In this document: positions 58,518 through 64,000 of the stretch, piece after piece
How the letters are laid out: every line of letters starts with the position of its first letter
How positions within the stretch are numbered: the stretch's first letter is position 1
DNA from: Linyphia triangularis
Lineage: Eukaryota > Arthropoda > Arachnida > Araneae > Linyphiidae
NCBI GenBank assembly: GCA_963978545.1
Contig: OZ021729.1
Span: 81,260,670 to 81,324,669, forward strand
Length of the DNA stretch: 64,000 nt
Direction of reading: 5' to 3'
Notes under the pieces: generated by a model
The model's input: only the letters and a program-made list of their open reading frames with translations
Told to the model about the DNA's origin: nothing
The model's database searches: none
Translations under genes and position numbers: made by a program

Positions 58518-58822
58518 CGAGTGAGTTAGTCGACTGGAGTTAGTTGGGTTGAGTCACTGAGTTAGTTGAGTCCGTTAGTTGACTGGAATTACTGAGTTAG
58601 TTGAGATACTGACTGAGTGGAGTTACTGACTTGGTTGTCTGTCAGCGAGCATTCAGAGAGTTCCAAAAGCGAACTGTATTGCATTGTCTTTTGCGGCGAT
58701 TTAGCAGTTGTGTGTCAAGTTTAACTGCTGTTTTGTGCTCTATTGTTGTGAAAAGAGCTGCATTGAGTCTACTAGAACGAAAAGTTCTGGAGTTGTAAGA
58801 GAATCTGCGAAGATTTGTATCG

Positions 58823-58828
58823 GAATAA
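58823..58828 (+). terminator. LTR polyadenylation signal AATAAA
   Basis: AATAAA within GGAATAAATTTCTGC, about 60 bp from the LTR end and kept in all four copies. This is the position expected for the R/U5 border. Confidence 0.6.
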
Positions 58829-58886
58829 ATTTCTGCAAGTTTTGATCTGCTTTGGCTTCAAATCTTTCGAACCCATCCACGCCACA

Positions 58887-59570
58887 ATACTTTTTCAATT
58901 CTTTCATTTTGATAACTTTGTTTACTTTAGAAGGGTGGAGGGGTAAAGTTTGAGGGAAGGCAAAGCGCCAAGAAGGCTGATGTCCCTCTTACTAAATTGT
59001 TATATAATATATATACTTGATAAAATGCAGGACTCCCACCCTTACCGACTACACTGATATTTTTACATACTAATTGGTAAAAACCCCTTCCCCTCTCCCA
59101 GTTTTCAAAGACACACATAAAGATTGCACAGTAAACAGTCCCCTTCCCCCCCAAAAAAAAACCTCTTAAAGATACTTTTACATACTAAATTGCCTCCCCC
59201 CCAATTTCTAAAGATACTATTACCCTCCCTCCTCGCCCCAGATTTTAAAGATAGTGTCACATACTAAATGGTACCCCCCCCCCCCCCCAATCTACTATAT
59301 ATTATTATTTTGTTTTATTTAACTTATTTTTTTGCGATAAATCCTAAAATTTTCCATTTTCTTATCAACCCCCCCTACCCCTAAAAATTTAATAACGCAG
59401 TTTACGTCACGAAACCTCCCTGTCATAGAAACTATAAATCCAAGTGAGTTTTGCTCTTCAGATGGCATTTTAGAGCACTTTTTTTCCAATTGATACTGTG
59501 CTGCAATTTTTGACAACACAAAGTACATCGTGAAAAATGCGGATCCAACACTTAGGATTCATGAATTACG
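58887..59570. other. C-tract-rich repeat region
   Basis: Repeated pyrimidine blocks around AAAGATACT(T/A)TTACATACTAA at about 59050-59270 suggest a degenerate short tandem repeat. No gene is seen. Confidence 0.4.
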
Positions 59571-60842
59571 TACCGTAAAATGGGGTGAATAGGAACAGCG
59601 GGGTGAATCGGAACGAAACTTCATGAAATTACAAAGAAATTATTACTTTACACAAATAATGCATTTTTATTAATCTGATATTTTTTTTTTTACTTGTCTA
59701 ATATGTTTGGAAACTTGGAACATGTTTTGTGGGATTTTCAACACTGTCCTTTTTTTAAAAAAAATTCTGAAAAAGCGTGCATACAATCCTATGAGTTTTA
59801 ACCTCTCCAAAACTTATCCCGTAATTAATAACAAGTACCAGTTATAGACTTAACTAATATACTTTTAGATAAGTATTAAGCATCCACAACAGCATGCCAT
59901 ACTTAATTTAACTTGGTTTTAAAAAAAAATTATTTTACGAATTTTTATGTTTTTCCTCGTCTCGACTTTGAGATTTGAGGGGTGAATCGGAACACTTGAA
60001 AAGTGATATTAAAAAGCTGTTTTTGGCAAGATTATGTTCCACACAAAATTCAACGACTGAAGAAGAGTCTAATTACTCCCTTTATGACAGTAATCAAGAT
60101 TGCCGGCTTGAATAAATGTCAGAAGTTATGAAGAAATGTTGCTTAGTTTCCGCATGCCAGAAAACCCGATTGTTATAGTGGTTTTTTCTCCAAATGACTT
60201 CTTTATATGGAAAAATGTATGAAGACTATACGTGAGCAAAGTTTTACACCCACAAGATTATTGCTATGTAAGTGTGTTTTACAAAATGCGCCCATGAACG
60301 AAGAGATTTTCTGAAACAAATGAGGATGCTTTTCTCCTTTCTCAAGATATTTTAAGGAATTTGCAGTCACACGGCACGCAAACAAAAAGTAGATTAAAAA
60401 ATATTATTAATTTTAAAGACTATTTGGATGAGTTATATGAGAAGAGTTGATAGGCTTTCAAACATATGATTTGTTTTGATAATTGACAAAAACAAATTTT
60501 ATCCGTCATATTAAATGATTTTTTATGATAATTTTGTCTTCCTATTCACCACAATGCATTATAACTTGTTTTTTTGTCACTTTGTAAACATTTAAATAAG
60601 ATCAGACATAAATTGTAACGAGTGTTCCGATTCACCCCTTTCTGCGGGGTGAATCGGAACACCATGAAAAAATTCAAAATAAATTAAAGTCCTAGTTTTT
60701 TTTAACATTTTTTGGGTTGATCCTCAAAGAAGAAGGTAAGACCCAAGTTTCAATGTCAAAAATATGTTCCTTAACGTTCTTATTACAACCGATTTTTATT
60801 TTGAAAGTTGAAAAGTGTTCCGATTCACCCCATTTTACGGTA
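59571..60842. mobile_element. TIR element with TACCGTAAAATGGGGTGAAT ends
   Basis: 1272 bp; ends TACCGTAAAATGGGGTGAAT and CACCCCATTTTACGGTA, probably with TA duplication. GGGGTGAATCGGAAC or its inverse occurs again inside near 59610, 59980, 60633 and 60648. No transposase is recognised. Confidence 0.78.
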
Positions 60843-61304
60843 CTGAACTACTTTTAAATAATGCAAAATAATAAATTCCCTTATATAAAGGAAATTTTTT
60901 TGAATGATTAGAAGAATGTAATTTTCTGCTCTTGTGGAGTTTCTTTTTTTTAGTGAATAACTTTTGAATGAAAAAATAATAAATTCTCTTATTGATTGGA
61001 AAACAGAAATGTTTTAGAGCAATATTTCAACAGATCCGGAAATATAGCACAAGTATTTGTAAAAATTATAAAATTTTCTCCTAATGTCCATTATTTCCAA
61101 AAAGTAACAGCCAATATAGCTATTTTACGAAGGGTTTCTGTAAAACTTTCAAATCTTGTGTGGATTCTGAGCTAAAAGTTGTTTAGATTATATTACTCCG
61201 AAATTAGAGCTATCTGAGGCATTGCAAGTGCTACAATTTATTAGCATTAAACGCCTTGGCTTTTAATCTTTCCAGAGTTGCAAGTTCGGCCGCAGTTTCT
61301 TCTA

Positions 61305-61545
61305 TACTAAACTTCAACTTAACTAGACATCACTTAGACGGTAGATCATCACAGTGCTCATAGGTATTTAATCCATTTTGGCGGAGTGAAGACATAATTC
61401 TCGCCAAACCTTATAGCCTTTTGTTCTCTATAGGGTTGTGGTTTGGCGAACATCATGCTTTCACGCCGCCAAAATGGATTAAATACCTATGAGCACTGTG
61501 ACGATCTACCGTCTAAGTGATGTCTAGTTAAGTTGAAGTTTAGTA
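61305..61545. mobile_element. MITE, TACTAAAC family, copy 2 (complete)
   Basis: A 241-bp hairpin element with terminal inverted repeats of about 85 bp, beginning TACTAAACTTCAACTTAACT. It is flanked by TA on both sides, which suggests the Tc1/mariner superfamily. A close copy lies at 28191. The interior has a short GTGAAGACATAATTCTCGCC segment and no ORF. Confidence 0.85.
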
Positions 61546-61574
61546 TAGTCCCAGAAAGAGTCGTTCTCCAATGG

Positions 61575-61645
61575 TCTGCAGCTTTGATTGCGAGACCATT
61601 GGATCACGAGACAGACACTTTTACCGCTGTGCAAAAGAGTTCTCC
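61575..61645 (-). repeat. tRNA-Ser-like sequence, left flank of the iPLA2 fragment, B box deleted
   Basis: Direct copy of 62084-62163: both share GCAGCTTTGATTGCG, AGACCATTGGATC, CGAGACAGAC and GCAAAAGAGT. This copy lacks about 20 bp that hold the B box in the right copy. Confidence 0.5.
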
Positions 61646-61650
61646 CCCAG

Positions 61651-62076
61651 AGGTTGTCGGGTGGTTTCTCTTGACGGAGGTGGCATTTGGTGGATGGTCC
61701 TTATCCAGATGCTAGATGAGTTAGAACGGATACTGGGGGGACCCGAGTCCAACTTCTTCGATCTGGTGGCGGGAACAAGCACTGGGGGAATCCTCGTACT
61801 GGTCATGGCCACTGGCAAGACGATGCGTGACTGTAGATGCCTTTACTTCCAGCTGAAGGATAAGGTGTTTGTTGGAGTACGCCCTTACGAAGCTGATCTT
61901 CTTGAGACATTCCTCAAAAACGAACTGGGAGAGTCTACTGTGATGGGGGACATACAGAAGCCAAGAATAATTATAACGGCCACCAGAGGAGACAGAAAAC
62001 CTGCCGACCTTCACATTTTTAGAAACTACAAATCTCCGCTTGAGCTTCTCAATCGCGTCCGGGTCACCAATAAAGC
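61651..62076 (+). pseudogene. PLA2G6: Orphan exon-like fragment of calcium-independent phospholipase A2 (patatin domain)
   Basis: The frame is open from 61571 to 62080. The homologous part begins at an acceptor-like TTCTCCCCCAG and ends at a donor-like AAAGC|gtaagc, a phase 2-2 exon of 426 nt. It contains RVVSLDGGGIWW, LFDLVAG-like FFDLVAGTSTGGIL with the GXSXG nucleophile Ser, RPYEADLLETFLK and LHIFRNYKSP, all aligned with iPLA2-beta (human CLDGGGVKGL, DWVAGTSTGGIL, RPYESGPLEEFLK, LHLFRNYDAP). The oxyanion-hole Gly after DGGGI is replaced by Trp-Trp. The catalytic Asp segment (DGG), which lies further downstream in the family, is absent. No neighbouring iPLA2 exon was found. tRNA-like repeats flank it on both sides. 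Likely an inactive captured or stranded exon. Confidence 0.75.
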
Positions 62077-62083
62077 GTAAGCA

Positions 62084-62163
62084 GCTTTGATTGCGGGCGA
62101 CGGGTCTCGATCGCGAGACCATTGGATCTCGAGACAGACGCTTTACCACTATGCAAAAGAGTA
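62084..62163 (-). repeat. tRNA-Ser-like sequence, right flank of the iPLA2 fragment
   Basis: On the minus strand it reads GCATAGTGGTAAAGCG (A-box-like), a CTCGAGA anticodon-loop-like heptamer (CGA, Ser) followed by TCCAATGG, as in tRNA-Ser, and GATCGAGACC (weak B box). It repeats the left flank at 61575-61645. It does not fold into a clean acceptor stem by eye, so it is a tRNA-derived retroposon rather than a tRNA gene. Confidence 0.5.
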
Positions 62164-62717
62164 CTCCCGTGCACAGAAGTTTTTTTTTATCTGTTGCGGT
62201 CGCCTCAAGTCCTTCAGTGAATGAGGTAAACCTTCAATTGTCAGGAAGTTTTTTTTGGTACAGAAGTAGTATAGAAAAAAATTTTGGCACAATTTTATTT
62301 GACGTTTTCTTTCCGAATAAATGCTGTTTCTGGCAACGGATTTAATTTTAAGTTATATTTCAATTTCATTTATTATTTATGTTTTAATTTTATTTTAGTC
62401 ATCGCGTTTTTAATTCAGGCGAGATTTCTTAAATCTAAATGAAAAAAAAAAAAAAAAACTGCCAAATGTTCTATGCTACATCGGATCAGTTTTTTTTTTT
62501 TTTTTAAGCGTTGGGCTTTTCACAAAGTTTGAAAAAATCCTTGTAGTATTGTGTGGTAAGGATTAACAATATCAGAAGTATGTGTATTTTGGATTTCAGC
62601 AATAAGATGTCTGAAGTTTATTATCGCATAAAGCGTTTTATAATCGGCTGTATTCCGCCCATATGAAGATTTTCTTTTAATGCGTCATTATAAACACATT
62701 TAAAAGTTTGAATTATG

Positions 62718-63265
62718 GGACAATTCCCACATTTTTTCAAAACGAGTGAAATTAGTTTATATTTACGAAGAATTTCTTTCTGATTCCAAATAATTAAGCA
62801 AAAGTTCTTTAAAAAAATTAGCTATTTAAATATTAGCTATTAAAAGAAAATGCCTCAAAATCGAGTCAAAAGCAGTCCGATCAAAACACACAGCAAAATC
62901 CGTGACGTCAAGGGTTCTTACAGTTTCTATGGTTATCGTGAGTTTTCTGCCAAATAGTTGGCGTTGAAATAGTTGGCTTTGGTAGACCATTGCCACATTT
63001 CGTACAGGTTGGCGTGATTTGCGAGAAACTTGCAAATCTGGTTTCCGCTGCAGCATTTCAAGCCAAGATGTTTGCGAAGCCGTGACGTCACATTCAATGC
63101 CAGCCGGAATGAGTCGTTTTCTCGCCAACGTCCAGCAAGGTAACTTTGATCACAAATTAAAAAAAAAAGAAAAAAAGGCATCGAGTTTTTGTGTTTATGG
63201 CCTTTTCGAAACATTTAGAATTGAATAACAAAATAAAAAAATTTTAAAAAATGCGGGAATTGTCC
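62718..63265. mobile_element. MITE, GGACAATTCCCGC family, copy 2
   Basis: 548 bp with terminal inverted repeats GGACAATTCCCACATTTTTT / AAAAAATGCGGGAATTGTCC. The interior matches copy 1 through TGACGTCACATTCAAT. Confidence 0.82.
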
Positions 63266-63439
63266 ATTTTGGAAGACAAACACGTTTGAATTTCAAAACA
63301 CTGATTTGTTTACATTAAACTGTTGTCAACACTGTTTCATTTCCGAAGAAACTTTCTACTCGGACATAATTAAAGCATAGATGGCAAATACGGCAAAAAT
63401 TATTTTTTTACGTGTAATTACTGTTCTTTGTGTAATTAC

Positions 63440-63585
63440 AGTGTAATAAAAGTGTACTCTGTCGAATCCGCTTTCTATAACCTACCAATACACATAAGTT
63501 TTATCCAAATCGGTTCAGTAGATCTCTAGTTATAGCCGTATTCATACATACAGACAGACGTTGGATTTTATATATATTAGAGATG
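63440..63585. repeat. Probable 3' end of a LINE (RTE-type)
   Basis: CCAAATCGGTTCAGTAGATC, ATACAGACAGACG and a TATATATATTAGAG tail resemble the 3' ends of RTE-like LINEs of arthropods. No coding part is attached. Confidence 0.4.
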
Positions 63586-63861
63586 AAATAATAAAAACAT
63601 ATTTGACATGAATTTTTTTTCAATGAAAATCTCTTGAAAATCACATTGGATGTGAATTCGGCAGGAAAATTGAAGTGCATCATTCAGATTTTCACTGACA
63701 ACAAAATTGGCTTCATAATAGATTTGAGAGTTACCATCAAACGAATTGATTACCTACTCCTATTCATTAACATTGTGCTTATTCTGTTGTCAGCATATGC
63801 TTGGCGTTTGCATCTGCTTTTAAATAATAAAAATATTCTTAACAGCAACTACATATACACA

Positions 63862-64000
63862 GCAACGCAAACTACATTTCAAAATTTATTTATTAAAAAT
63901 GAACATGAATGGATGCATTCAAGTCTAAATATCTGTTATTTATTTTGATTAAAACTATTTTAGCAACAGGAAAGAGTTTCAATAATGATAGGTTAAAATT
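63862..64000. repeat. Right-hand copy of the 1-140 direct repeat
   Basis: From GCAACGCAAACTACATTTC to GATAGGTTAAAATT it parallels positions 4-140. It would place the homologous GNPAT-A exon 5 roughly 0.8 kb beyond the right edge if the duplication model holds. Confidence 0.6.

Larger units (their letters stand above)
58021..58886 (+). mobile_element. Solo LTR, copy 4 (866 bp)
   Basis: Starts TATTACGAATTTTTG (one change from TGTTACG) and ends CCACGCCACA, flanked by ATAC/ATAC. It has the best preserved promoter and polyadenylation signals of the four. Confidence 0.85.

Noticed and set aside
62826..63214. Frames of 93-100 codons similar to one at 29439
   Set aside because: The similarity reflects two copies of the same MITE, and the frame is not conserved along its length.

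Overview
The window reads as animal nuclear DNA: very AT-rich, short exons with GT..AG boundaries separated by kilobase introns, and heavy loading with mobile elements. A mariner transposase remnant (starts MDAPLKFCTKEE) of a type I associate with spiders, plus BEL/Pao and Ty3/Gypsy remnants, suggests an arthropod, probably an arachnid. That placement is inference.

Genes, all on the minus strand except one fragment. (1) 7969 down to 928: five intact exons for the N-terminal and acyltransferase part of GNPAT (dihydroxyacetone-phosphate acyltransferase, the first enzyme of ether-lipid synthesis). The gene runs off the left edge. (2) 48662 down to 36181: four exons for the C-terminal half of a GNPAT. 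They lie 5' of the N-terminal exons in transcription order, so they belong to another copy. Positions 1-140 and 63862-64000 are similar direct repeats, which fits a tandem duplication of about 64 kb. (3) 35116 down to 26095: two exons of a senataxin-like protein, a 2.4 kb exon with SUMO-interaction-like motifs and a pre-helicase segment, and a GC-rich last exon with a degenerate RecA1 domain that stops before RecA2. (4) 61651-62076 (+): an isolated exon-like piece of a PLA2G6-type iPLA2, flanked by tRNA-Ser-like repeats.

Most of the rest is mobile DNA: six Helitron-like copies, one nested in another with a clean A^T empty site; four solo LTRs of one family with 4-bp target duplications, one holding a 212-nt near-perfect palindrome; a broken Ty3/Gypsy at 13.0-15.6 kb; a BEL/Pao gag remnant with 5' LTR and primer-binding site at 46.3-48.5 kb; four tRNA-derived SINEs with 11-15 bp target duplications; several MITE families; a head-to-head mariner remnant; a triplicated 1.6 kb repeat at 18.2-25.3 kb; and a ~350-bp satellite at 45.5-46.3 kb.

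The points most worth following up are the permuted GNPAT exon order, the predicted ATPase-dead senataxin-like protein and its possible splicing to GNPAT exons, the orphan iPLA2 exon, and the palindromic LTR.
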